NCBI GenBank assembly: GCA_005281725.1
Contig: SSBO01000009.1
Span: 2,988,163 to 3,052,162 of the forward strand
Length of the DNA: 64,000 nucleotides
Direction: 5' to 3'
From: Wuchereria bancrofti
Lineage: Eukaryota; Nematoda; Chromadorea; Rhabditida; Onchocercidae
Shown here: positions 37,162 to 49,370 of the stretch, piece after piece
Layout of the letters: every line of letters begins with the position of its first letter
Numbering within the stretch: the stretch's first letter is position 1
The notes under the pieces: model-generated
The model's input: only the letters and a program-made list of their open reading frames with translations
The model's database searches: none
Told to the model about the DNA's origin: nothing
Made by a program: the position numbers and the translations under genes

Positions 37162-40100
37162 TGAGAAGCTGAATGTTACATTACAAGAAGAATGGCTAAC
37201 TGAAGTGATGAAATACCTCTGCTCCTTAGTAAGTACTTTATGATAAGTCACTGGTAATGTCTTTTACAAATTTAAGCTTAATATGCCTTCCTCCTAATGT
37301 TGGTCATTTGGAGGAAACATAAAGTGATCCTGGAAGGATAAAGTTTGTGTCTGATAGACAAACAAACGAAATTAAAAATAAAGTAAGCAAGCGAAAGAAG
37401 TTATTTTTATTCTTGGAACATTTTCTTTCCTTCTATTTTTCTAAGTTTCTTTGTGACAGTTTGTTACTTTATCAAAATATGCAGATTTTTTTTCACTTCA
37501 AAAAGTTGCTAAAATTTCCAGGGATTTAACAGTAATTCCTTGTTATCATTTGTTTATGAACAGTGGCTTTATACCAACCTCAAAACATCCACAAAACCAC
37601 TGTTATCTTTATCAGCTGACAATCGTTCCAAGCGAATGATGCTTGAAGGTAATACCGTGGTACAGGTATGATTTATTCCACTTTTTTTTTAGAACAGATG
37701 ACATATCTATAAGACAGCATAATTCCAGTAGTAAATTTAATGCAAATCACCTCAGTTATAATTTTGTTTGTTTTTAATCTATTGTTGAAATTTTCTTTTC
37801 TTTATAGCTTGGATGTTATTTTCATTTTAGGTGAATTCGATTGTTGATATCAGCACATCAATGTATTCACAGTACAGGAATTTAACAAATAAATTTGAGG
37901 ATAATTCTGGTTTTCAACTGAAATTGGAAGAAAGTGAAACAAACAGCGATCCATTTGTGATTTTTTTTTTTTTTTTTAAATATATAACACATATGAAGAT
38001 ACTATTGAGTTATTCATCAATACTTTGAGGCTGTTTAATTAATTTTGACTTACTGCTTAACTATGTAATAGATCACAACTTCTTTATTTTCTGGCTCAGT
38101 TGAAAGATCTTCATTTCTTTTAGCAAAATGCGAAGCGTATGCTTTCAATGGAAGTAACAGACGGTCAGTTATCGATGAAGGCCGTGGAATATAGTACGCT
38201 AAGTGCTCTTTCTCTTCTAACATGTCCAGGATGTAAGGTAGATTTTTTTTGGTTATAAATTACAGAAATTAGTATTGACTGTTACGAAGTTTTTTCCTCC
38301 TTATATTTTACTTCTTCAGATATTTCTAAAATTGACGGACTTTTTGATATATTTATATATAATATTGTTAAAATTAGCAGATGATAAAAAAAGTTTTCCT
38401 AATTCCATGATAAATATCACTTCTGTTATTTTATTTTAGATTCTGTTAACAAACAATGTATGCATTCGACGTGGTATTTTATTGCTTACTGAATTGAACT
38501 GTATAGTATTAGGTGGTGATGACGAATTGCTCATGAAAAGTGGTCGTCCAGTTGAAATAATGATGAAGCATTTGAATATTAATGTCCCTCTGCAAAGACA
38601 AAGCTTCATAACTTTAACCAGTGCGCAGAAGGAAATTAATCAGTTAGTGCGCCTTAGCATCTCGTTTTCATTGAAGTCGAAATCTGTAACTATCTAATCC
38701 AAAAAATATCGGGTTATGCATATTCCCAACTCCGTTAAAAGACTTAGAAGTACTCAATCATAAGGACGTCATGTATCATAACGGTTGAATGCTGTATATT
38801 CGTATGCTTTGTTGTATTTTTTTCCTGGAAATCACTTTTGGGAAATGTAAAAAGCATTTTAGTAAGACAGATTTTTTAATATCTTTACTTCAATTCTATT
38901 CACCTGCTTTCATTCATTTTACAAGAATTTTCTGATGTTAAGTATGAGTTTACTAAGAATCAAACACTCGCTAAAGCCTCTACCAGATTCCTAAAAGAGC
39001 AAACGAATTTATTTTTGGAAATGAAACTGTCAATGATGTTCGTGAAATGTGTCAGACAAATAGTTTTTCCTTGCTTTTCCCAACCGTCATTCAAGCTGTA
39101 TTTGTGATGGCGATTAATTGAGGATGGTCACTCACTGAATCATTTTAGAAGAAAAGAACATGAATAGCTTTATAAATTATTAAGTATTAGTTAGTGAAAA
39201 GGAAATAATTGCAGTAACAATATTCCAAATGCAAACAGTGTCCTCTCTCAACCGAATATCAAACCTATAATGCAGGTGAAGCCACTTTCGGGTAAAAAAT
39301 CGTAAGTTAATTTACGATTTTTTGTGCCTTAGTTTTTGCAAACTCTTCAGTCTTATTTTGTGATGGTTTTATCACTTGCTACTTTTTCCGATTTTCCTTT
39401 TTTTACACTTTTTTGCAATATGTTCCTTTCTTTATTTGTCTCTTTACTTATTCCGCGCAAATATGGTTTGTGCTTATCATATTCAAATAAAGTTGGTAAA
39501 TGGCAAAATCCATTCGTTCAAACCTTGATTTCTGGAACAAATTAGGTTTTGGAGTAAGACAATCAATGCTTAAACAAGAATGCAAAATTCGAAATCACAA
39601 TATAGCATTAAATCTTTGTTTTGCTGAGTGCAAAACTTTCACATTTAGGATTGTGAATAAACAAAATTTGATATCATTTCAGGTCTTCAGAAACACCAAA
39701 ACGAAAAATGATATCTGCAAATGAAACTGCGCGAATTGAACAGTCGGTGAACAACATTAGGGTAAATTTTAAAAGTCAAGTAATAAATTTTATTACTTGA
39801 TTTTTGCTTGGATAAATCAGTTGATTAAAAAATTTTCATGTCCTATTTGCATCATTTCAGCAACAAATAAATGTTTCACTGAATGGAAGTCCGAGTAGTT
39901 CGGGTGGTAAGACGTCATTCACCGCATCAGCATTGAAGCGCTCAGAAGATCCGTTATTACATGGTGCACTTGCTAAACGCATAAAAATGTACGCTAAGAA
40001 TTCTCACCATTGAAATTATTAAAATTTTCACACTACTTAATTACTTATATATCTCGGCTCAAAAAAAAATTTGTAATGCGGCTTTATTAGAGATAGTAAA

Positions 40101-41894
40101 CAAAGAAAATAATTAAACAAGGGCATGATTGCAAGAGACAAATGAAAAGGATCTATCATTGTTTCTCTACATATCTAACAATCAAATTTTTGATTAAATT
40201 TATTCAGCGGCTACACTAAGACTTAAAACCTGATGACAGATTTTCTGAATAAAAAGTGTATATTACTCTATCTTTCCCATATTGTCTTTTGTCTTACTCT
40301 TATAAAAATAGGCTGGTATTTTCATCATCTATTTGATAAAAAAATATAACATTTCTTATCAAATAAGTTTGTTTTTTTCATTGCTGAGTTTTACAGAGAA
40401 TTAGCTGACGATGACAGTGATATCATCTTGCTCGAAACGCCGACAACCATAAAACAGGAAGTGAGTAAAAAAGGTATTAGCTCCTGTTGCTTAAAAATTT
40501 TTTGTGGATTAATGATCTGATGGTTTTGATGTTTGAAAAGAGAAGGCTAAATTGTTGTATCTCTGAGTAATTCTATTTTTTCTTTACTCTCTCAGTGTAC
40601 ATTTCTACAGATCCGTATATATTTTATGTACATACGCATTTATTACTTTGTCTAATGATTTGGAAAACTTTTTTTTTTTGATCTGAGTGTTTTGAAGTGG
40701 TCATACGTCAAGGCTAACGTCCCTTTTGCAGATAATCCGAGAAAAACTAACTTAACTGGGACACCTAAATCGGCTGATGACCCAGTTATTGCTGCTTACA
40801 AAAGACTTGGAGTTGAATCAATTGCGGCAGCATTACGGTCCATGCGGTATGCTGTTGGACCGAGGCGCAAAATATTGGCTGTAAGCAAATTGATTAATCC
40901 CTAAATTTGTCCCAACTTTGTCATTTTTAGTGCATGATCAAAATAAATGATAAAAAACTTAGTGCACACGTGTTAGGTTTGTCTGACCGTTTGATTGTGG
41001 TATCTGATTCGGATTGCACAATAACAGTGGAGATTGTTCCAAATTTCATGTCAGATATTTTGAATGCTCATAAATTATTATGAACCTAAAATATTTTAAA
41101 TTACTTGACTCCAACCAATAAATAGATTAAATGAATTCTTCAGTGTTAACGGTATGTGCTCTATTGATACTTTCTTCTCTTTCCAGGCTTTAATGGAAAC
41201 AAAGCCGTTAGAGCCATTACATGTAAACAATGACGGATTATGGGCATTAACTGTGGCGCTAAGTGACGAAAGTTATGAATGCTTAACGTGTCTCGTTTCG
41301 CATAAATTTCTTGTAGAACTAATTGGTTGGACTCCGGAAGAGGCACTTGTCAGTTTTTTTCAAAGTTTTATATATTTTTATTTATCTTCCAGATTAAAAA
41401 GTTCATTTTATGTTGAATTTTAATCGATATATCTGCCTTTTTGTACGCTCTCTTTCATTTGAATTGGTTTTGATCAAAGTTACAAAAATGATTTCGTTTT
41501 GGTCAATATTTCCTTTGTTGAACTGTTGGATTTATTCTTTCGTGTTTTTTTTTACTAGAAATTTTTTGCTTATCCAAATCAAATGCATTGCGCACATTTT
41601 CTTACTTTTTTTCTGCCTTATTCAGCCCTTTCGTATGAGCGTATCAGATTTTTCAAATAGAATTAGTGTTTCAAGTGTTAAATTTTGAATTCATCAAGCA
41701 ATTTGTTCCAGGATGCTCGCGCAAGTAAAGATCCAGCACGGCGAAAAGAAGGTACATTACGAACAAGAAGTGCTGGCCAGTCGATGCGCAGGTTAGATTT
41801 AGTCTGGGAAGTTGAATTCTTTCCACCCGGTGGTTCTACACCCATAATTCACAAAATTGATACATATGCTCAAAAATTTGGATTGATTCGATAA
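37130..41894 (+). CDS. rmh-1: RMI1 homologue, dissolvasome OB-fold protein
   Basis: Homologue of RMI1, the scaffold that pairs with topoisomerase III and BLM helicase to dissolve double Holliday junctions; the C. elegans counterparts are RMH-1/RMH-2. Exons: 37130-37228, 37564-37665, 37831-37956, 38124-38237, 38440-38642, 39215-39301, 39683-39761, 39861-39988, 40397-40473, 40732-40880, 41187-41348, 41712-41894, joining in frame to 502 residues. The N-terminal part has EEWLTEVMKYL and then VNSIVDISTSMYSQY, parallel to human LQINSLVDVSQPAYSQ, followed by the OB1 core (MEVTDGQLSMKAVEY, then CPGCKILLTNNVCIRRGILLL, then VLGGDDELL). A low-complexity linker with an acidic SDIILLE patch leads to the OB2 domain from about residue 390 (LWALTVALSDESYECL, FLVELIGWTPEEA), matching human RMI1 SGGIWSITAKVSDGTAYL. 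The donor of exon 6 lies in a hairpin. An out-of-frame ATG lies 4 bases upstream of the chosen start. About 15 residues of the human N-terminal helical region have no counterpart here. Confidence 0.92.
39294..39323 (+). repeat. Perfect 12-bp hairpin spanning an RMI1 5' splice site
   Basis: Arms AAAAAATCGTAA and TTACGATTTTTT flank a 6-base loop. The exon 6 donor GT at 39302-39303 lies inside the left arm, so a folded pre-mRNA would mask it. Confidence 0.8.
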
Positions 41895-43916
41895 CTTTTG
41901 GGAAACATTAGATGGTTAGATTTCGATCTACAACAGAATAGCGGAAATCTTTTAACCAAATAAAGACTACGAATTTTTGCAAGTGAATTCATCCGAATGT
42001 TTTTTCTGATGTTTTGCTACATTGGTATTTTGAATATCAATGATCGATCTTTAAATGTTCTTGCCAAATTATGTTTCTTTGTTTTAAATTTATAAATTTT
42101 TTGTGTGAGATGCATTTTGATGAATCTTTTTTCAATCTCGTTACCACCCTCTTTCTTTCATATATCAATTGAAAGTTACTCATAAAAAATCACTGCTCTA
42201 AGTCTTTCTTTGATCTGTCTTGGAGGTAGCAAATATCATCTTTCCTATTTTGAAAGGAAAACGGAAGTGCTTTTTTGGAGAATTTCAGATTTTTCCTGAA
42301 ATTTTCCAAAAATATTTTTTTTTCCGTGCCTTTGCAGAGTCTGTTTTTGAAGTTATTTTTCTTGCTACCTCGTGGAAAATCAATTTTGTATATAAACAGT
42401 AATTGATGTTTGTAAAGTACTTATTACTAACGAGATGAATTAGCAAATAATTGAACAACATTGCTCAACAGTACTTTGAGTTGATTTGAATTTTATGAGT
42501 AATAACATTACTACACGAGAAAAAAGCTTCAAAAGTTATGCAATTTATTTTGAGCAGGCAAAGCAGTTTTATTTAAGATTTGACAAGACTTGCATTTGGA
42601 AATAAACATTATTTATTAATAATTTGATCGGTTATTATTGTTCATAATTGTAATTATACTCTTGCTACAACGGTCCATTTAGTGTTATTCTCCAGATAAG
42701 TGTTTTAATTGAATAATCATGTTTTATCAAAGAAGTATTTGAATCGAGGATGTTTATATTTCTTAGATCCTCTTTAATTTTAAAATATTTTTCACTGCCT
42801 TGAAGAATTTTTTGTTTAAAATCTGCTTTTGTCAAAAAATAGTGGGATGTATGTGACACGCATTTCTTTGCCTTAGCATATGCTTTAAAATGCAGTCGAA
42901 ATATTTCACAGTTGGTGTTGTTGTGTTTTCGAAATAATCGTCCAAAAACTTTAGTTCATGAAGTGTTTTTGAACAGAGTAATGTTGAAGCTATTGTATAT
43001 GTAATGATTCAGCTGTTATTTCTATGCGAAAGTAATTCAGTTTTGTTGAAACGAAAACTATTGATATCTTGTCACATTTTTATGAGCAGCGAAAGATACG
43101 TCTTAATCAGATAATATTAGTTTTTAACTAAACTACGACTTTAGAATTTCTATAGGCAAACATTGCATAAAAATTTTTTAAACAGACATTTCAAATTCTT
43201 AAAAATTCATGAAATCGGTGACTTTAGTTTGTTGTTACTAACACTCCGATTCATTCAAGAATTTCTGAATAACTTCATGCGATGAGTTTGGATACATATC
43301 ATTGCAATATTTTTACTTAAGTTTTTATCTTAAGCGTATGAAAAAAAATATAAAATTTAATTTAGATGTCAGCTATATATTGTCCATCGTGAGACACAGT
43401 CCAATAATTATCTCAAAAATGTTGATCTTATTTTTAGTATTCAAATCTATCTGAAGTTATGTATTCTTAATCAAAATTTTAATTTTATTAAATCATACTA
43501 TGACTTTTCTTAAAAAGGTTAACTAAAGCTCAATTTTGAATGTAATCATGAGCACGAGAAATGGTGCGATTTCAATAATCAATCGTTGCAACGTAGGAGA
43601 ATTCTTCTATGGTTTTGCACTTTTCCTTCAAATTAGAAAATCTAAGAGGTCTTTTTTGAGTCAGACAATGATAAGTCACTATCATATAAGTTTGACTTTA
43701 GAGAGGGCCCTTTATCCTTTCATGTTCAGAGAAAAATTCCTACAGTATGAATATTCTGTACGGATTTCTGGAATTTCTTTTTCAATTGATTTTTTTAGCC
43801 AGAAGTCCTCGGTGTATATCATGTCATTTAAGTAGCAACCAGGTAATTGTCAAATTTTTATAGAAATTAGAAGTGGAATGACTCTCATTTCATTATACAA
43901 CAGGAAGTTATAATCT
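41895..43916. other. Convergent intergenic region, RMI1 and pseudokinase 3' ends
   Basis: The RMI1 poly(A) signal AATAAA is at 41959-41964, 65 bases past the stop. The rest is AT-rich with no supported exon. Frames at 42220, 42665 and 43536 lack family resemblance and splice context. Confidence 0.65.
41959..41964 (+). terminator. Polyadenylation signal of RMI1 gene
   Basis: AATAAA 65 bases downstream of the RMI1 TAA stop. Confidence 0.6.
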
Positions 43917-46900
43917 TCAATGAGCACTACTTTCATTGCAGAGAAGCCATTGCGGTATTTGAAATTTATTATTGTGATCTCTGCTATCAATTGCTTTTTT
44001 GAATTGTTCAATGACAGATTTAAAGTCAACAGGCGCTGAACCTGTCTTTGAAAGCATTTCTCTGCAAATATTCAAATTTAAGAGTTGAAAAAAAAAATGC
44101 TCGTTCGAAAACTTTTGGAATCTAATCTATCACCATAAGAAAACTCACTTTCTATTATCTTTTTGGATTGGTCACATTTCTCTTGCGTCTACAAAATTCA
44201 ACCTTATGTATTATAAGTTCTTAATTTTCAAATAGCATCATTTTGGAGGACGAACCGATAAATTTGTCTCAATTGACGTGGCAACTTTTTAAAAGCGTTT
44301 GTTTTGTAAAAATATGTTTTAATATAGCAAATTCGATCCTCCTCATCATTTAGTGATCGCCACGGTAATCTGAAATTTTAATGAGACGATTACAAATTAC
44401 AAATTTTTAATTTGCTAGAATAGATCACATGCAATAAGTTATTACTGTAAGAGCAATCGCAATTTCCGCGAAAGGTTAAAATGATACAAAATTATTGAAC
44501 GTTTTTCGAACTCTTATAAAATGATATATCCTGACCTCTATTGGTGTGATACGAGCCTCATTACAGTACTAGGCCTCTTTGTCTTTGCTAATTTTATTGG
44601 TTCACTGATGCTAACAAGATTATTGAGAGAACATACTTTCCATGTAACATTTCAGCAATCATATAAATTACTGATATAATATCATCCGAAGGGCCTTGTT
44701 CACGTCCCCAATGTGCTCTTACAGAGCTGTACCGATAAGATCCAATAAATGGTACAAATATGCGTGGCCTAAAATTGAAAAACTTTCCACATTTGCAGTA
44801 GCAAAAAAAAAAAAAGAAAAAAAAATGGCTTATTAGATCTCGAGTTATCTGATAGATCTGGCGTTTTTTTCATATAGCAATCTTATCACTTATCAATCCA
44901 CTAGAAATTGATTCCATAAACTGATTCAGAGTAGCATTTACTTGCATGGCCAAGGTAAAGCAGCACTGAAATCCGTGATAATCATCTTCTCCAATATATT
45001 TTTCTTTGTTAATGGATTTGTAATTGCAAAATTAAACGGTGTTACAAAACGGTGCACAAAACCAGCACGATTCAGTGATGCTAATGCACGAACACATCCA
45101 AGACCGATCATTAAGGCCAATATGGTTGGTACTGTCCTAAAAGAATTTTAGTGAATTTTGTTAAAATGTTTTTTTTTTCTTTCTTATCTCCTTCAAAAAG
45201 GATAAGCATTAAGTAAGTAAACAAAATCTTTAACTAAATACGAATGAATTATTTTCACAAAATTCTTGCCTTATTGTACTAACCATTCCTGAATATAAGA
45301 TAAACAGCATAAATTAACATATAGTTAACATTTTTTCAAATTTTAGATAGAAAGATCAAATGTCTTCTGAGACGTAATGAATATGTATGAAATATTCTTT
45401 CAAATAAAGTGTAGTTTTTATTAAAAATAATTCCTTCTTTTTCAATTTACTTTTATTCTCACTCATTTCATGAAACTTTTTGTTTTTTTCATTAACTTTT
45501 AAACTTTTAAATCAAATTTATCTATCAATTTCTTTAATGAATTTCTGGGATAATCTTTTTTTTCGTTTGCTCAGTTATAATCAATTATAATTAACAATAC
45601 ATATTAATGATATATGGTGCAAAACGCTTTTGAAAATCCCAATTGTGAAATTCTTAAATTTTAAGATTGCCGTATTCAGGAAGAAATTTTTGTAATAAAT
45701 ATTAAAATAATATTTAAAATAGAACTATTTTTTTAAAAACCGCAGTGAAAGTGACATTTAAGCTAAACTCTCGAGATTTCTTATCCATTAAGTAAATGAC
45801 AAAATTTTAAAGGTGATGGATTAGGAAAATATCGAATAAAGCAAAGTATAACCAAAGATTTCATTTCTCAATATAATAATATGAATTCGTTAACTTTAAA
45901 TCACTATGAGATGATGCATAAAGTCACTAGTTACATTATTTCAAAATCAAAAAGTTAATTTTGCCATCTCATTTTATGCAGATTAACTATTGCATAATAA
46001 TAGGAGTCAAACTGAAACTGATTAACCTCTGTGGTGATAAAAAAGAAAGCACCGACACAGGTGTAGCATCATATTTGATGATCGCAAAGGGTCGACCACC
46101 GTGTTGCGGGTCGTGCTCTGCTTCTTGCTCACCTTCGCTTCCAAAATAAAGCTGTAATTATGCCGTAACTTCTAGTTTAGATTCCTTATCAGCTATTAAG
46201 CTTACTGACTGTTGACAGTTGAGTAATATTGAAGTATAATCAATACTTTCAGGAAGAATATATGCTATCAGTAAATATTTAAAACTAGGATGATTTGAGG
46301 TTGTAAATAATCTTAAAATGAACTTTTATTTATCCAGTGTTTTTAATTTATTTTAATTTATTCTCATATGTAAATGAGAATGAAGATCAAAGGATGTATA
46401 ACCTCATTTAAATAAATCTCCTCACACACTTACAGCTATCTCAATAGTCTTAGAATTCAAACATAACAAGAATGTCTATAACTCGTCATATTTACGGGAA
46501 TCGATATGAACACTGAACTTTTTCAATTTTTCCACGTTGAACAATTTCTGGGAAGTGTACACTTCTATCCTTAACTGTTTCTAACACTTTGATAGTCATA
46601 TGGATTGGTCCGTACGATTCCGCATGTCGTCCAATCATCGCATACAATGGCTAAATGTATATATACTTGTTTCTTAAATATTAAATAAGTTTGCAAATTT
46701 TTCTTATATTTCTCTTTCAGTGTTTATATTTCGCATTCCGGATCTAACAGATCCATAAGCAATATAAATTCAAACTTTATACCTATCAATCGATTCAACT
46801 ACAAATCGAAAAAGATCATAGTCCTATTATGATCTGAAACTGAACAGTTTTCATTTATGAAATTATTATACAATATAGAATGCTTATCATTGTTACTACT

Positions 46901-47112
46901 GATAAAAACTTTCTTGAATTTGTCTCTCCAAACTTCTTATCACAACTATTGGCTACTAAAACCTTTTCTTTTTCTCCTTTTGGATAATCGTCGTGTATAT
47001 GAAAATACATAAATACTTTCTCTACTGGTTCATCAACAGGTCCCATAATCACATAGCGATTTCCAATGACACCGCAAACATTGCTCGGTGTTTCATCAAC
47101 ATTTTCAAACAT
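43917..47112 (-). CDS. CK1/TTBK-like pseudokinase
   Basis: Member of the casein kinase 1 superfamily (TTBK-like, as expanded in nematodes). Exons in transcript order: 47112-46900, 46650-46519, 46151-46027, 45136-44942, 44768-44637, 44369-44256, 44061-43917, giving about 351 residues. Exon 1 could instead end at 46957, which is also in phase and shortens the protein by 19 residues. Family signs: IGNRYVIMGP at the N-lobe start, HFPEIVQRGKIEK matching CK1 HFCxxxDxGxxxK, GFVHRFVTPFNFAI matching GFVHRDIKPaNFAI, IGSYRYSSVRAHWGREQG followed by DDIISVIYMIAEML, and LPWRSLNDEED. Catalytic residues are missing: no glycine-rich loop, Ile in YAMIGRH where the VAIK lysine belongs (about residue 77), HRD changed to HRF (185-187) with the following K changed to T, and DFG changed to DFS (212-214). 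Expected to be catalytically dead and probably a binding or regulatory protein. Introns 2 and 6 use GTTC-type donors. Confidence 0.86.
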
Positions 47113-47533
47113 TTGTCAGTAATTTCGACAACTAATCTCTTTTCTTATTGCTCCAAGATTTTATGGCTAAGTTAAAGCCGTAAGCTGCCTCCTCTCGATT
47201 ATTTTACTTTGAAATATGACAAGCAACTTCTGAAATGACTGCTTAAATGATGATTATCATTATTTATGCAAATGCCTGTTGATTTCAGAATGATTCATCA
47301 TTAATCTTTTCTGATGAAAAGATTAGCCATTATCATCATTTATGCAAATTATCAGATTTATTATGCAAATTATGATTTTCCATATAATTTAACATCAAAA
47401 ATATTTCATAATGATCATTTATAGCTTAAAAGTATCACTTGATCCTTTCTTTAACTATCACAAATATACTTATTCCTCTAAATTTGAATTTGACTCGATA
47501 CATTTTAAAAAATTGAAAAATATCACATTTTCT
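47113..47533. promoter_or_regulatory. Upstream region of pseudokinase with three octamer sites
   Basis: This 421-base gap separates the collagen stop from the pseudokinase ATG on the same strand. It holds three copies of the octamer ATGCAAAT (47266-47273, 47342-47349, 47363-47370), the consensus for POU-domain factors, and a 9-bp hairpin (47302-47325) between copies one and two. The gap is also short enough that co-transcription with the collagen cannot be excluded. Confidence 0.5.
47302..47325. repeat. Perfect 9-bp hairpin between octamer sites
   Basis: TAATCTTTT and AAAAGATTA flank a 6-base loop. The flanking TTATCAT(T/C)ATTTATGCAAAT sequences are direct repeats. Confidence 0.65.
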
Positions 47534-49370
47534 TCATTTCTGCCTTGTGTAGCCATTTGCACTTTCTTCACGTTTTGGACACGGACAGTACTGAAATTTT
47601 CAACTGATTTTTGGGTATTATTGAAGTTGTAAATTTAAGTGATTTCATTGTAAAATAAATGTTTGTAATTGAAGTTGTGTTAGGTATACATTGGTTTGGA
47701 ACGTAGTTCTGAGCAAACAAAAATATTGAAATACTCACTTCAGCGTCTTTTCCTGGTAGTCCGGGAGGTCCAGCTTTCCCAGTTGGACCAGCAGCCCCCT
47801 GTGGTCCTTGAGGTCCAGGATTTCCTGAAATTTTGTAGATGCTGAAAATGACCGTTAACTGTTAACTGCCATATTTTTTTTGTACAATACTTAAAATTCA
47901 TTAATTAAAAATTCTATGATAAATGTTTCATATACACTAACCAGGTTGTCCCGGAGGACCAGTGATACCGAATGCAGCGTTACGACCACCGATCCCAGGT
48001 GGTCCTCTTGGTCCTGCTGGTCCTGGTTTACCCTTCAAGCCGGGATGACCTACTGGATGCTCCGCATCTTCACCTTTTTTGCCAGGTAGCCCTACTGGTC
48101 CGTCAGCACCTAAATTAGTTGTAGTTTCATCTTCTATTTCATTTAGACTATCATTCATGCCAAAATTTTCCTAACTTTAATATTAAAAAAAATATGGTTT
48201 TTTACTTTCGAGTTCTTTAAAAGTTTCAAAAACCAATTAATTTATTTTTTGTAAATAAATGGATTACCACGTGGTCCTGGTGGCCCAGGCTCCCCAGGTG
48301 GACCAGGATTCCCATTTCGTCCTGGCAAGCCAGCTCGACCTTTGCTTCCACTTAGTCCACGTGGTCCGGGACGTCCCAAAGCTCCTGGTACACCTTGAGG
48401 ACCCGCTGGACATCTGAAGCAACCTGTAGTAGTTTTGCTTTGTTTAATGTCCATCCCATCAGCACCTGGTTTGCCATCCATACCTGGCATTCCATCCTCT
48501 CCTGCAAAACCAAATCAGCTACATTTCTTGAGCAATATTTTCAGTTAAAAGTATAGCGGTTTTTTGTTAATACCTTTATGGCCAGGTGGTCCTTTGGGAC
48601 CCGGCGGACCTGGTGGACATTTACTATCAATACGGCATCCTGCAAATAGACGAATTAAAAGCATTTCATTAAGCAACAGTAATAAAAAAACATTTCAAAA
48701 TTGCAAAACATGCCACATGTAGCATCACTGTTCCCTGATCCGGAAGGTGTAGGTGTTGTTGGACTTGCAGCACTGGTAGCTTCGGTTTGCAAACTTTCAT
48801 ATTGATAAGAACGTGTACTACCATAATTTTCATTTGTTGTTGTTTCAAATTGAAATGACACTGTGGTTGAATCATTTCTAGTACCGCCATCACCTTCATT
48901 CTTATCATCATACTGTCGTCGAAATCGCTTTTTTCGAGCAAGTTGCATCATATCTTTCCATAAATCATCTGTTGTTGCCTAAATTTCATTAGAATGATTA
49001 GTTTGAGATAGAAAAAAGAAGAAAGAAAAAATTAACGATTACATCTATATTTATCTTTCTTTATAATCATTTTCTGTTCATTATTATTCCCTTTATGCTA
49101 GTTTTATGGAAAGTTTCACTTATAATATATTATCATAGAAAAATGAACTCTACCTAATGGTTGTAATCAATGATTGCTGTTATAATCTGATAAATGTTGT
49201 CTTGAAATATTTGAAGTAATAAGTTATACCCTGAATGTACTGATTTCTGAATCCAGTTGATTCCAGGTCTTTTGTACATCGCTGTAAATCATTAAGATAG
49301 CAAGTAAGCATGCTACTAATGACACACCACTTACTGTTGATGCTATCAGTGTCACTTGATGCACTTTCAT
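47534..49370 (-). CDS. Cuticle collagen
   Basis: Secreted structural collagen of the nematode cuticle. Exons in transcript order: 49370-49230, 48978-48729, 48639-48574, 48501-48268, 48109-47942, 47824-47739, 47590-47534, giving 333 residues. It begins with a membrane-anchor/signal segment (about residues 8-29, hydrophobic), followed by the nematode collagen N-terminal domain ending [12 protein letters not shown] and a basic RKKRFRR cleavage site (62-68) typical for subtilisin-like processing. A Thr/Ser-rich linker precedes Gly-X-Y repeats interrupted by cysteine clusters: CRIDSKC before the first repeat, GCFRC in the middle and YCPCPKR after the last. Internal Gly-X-Y exons split a glycine codon in phase 1, as is common in collagens. 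The donor of exon 2 (48729) was chosen by phase and is the least certain junction. The stop gives an 18-residue C-terminal exon. Confidence 0.95.
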
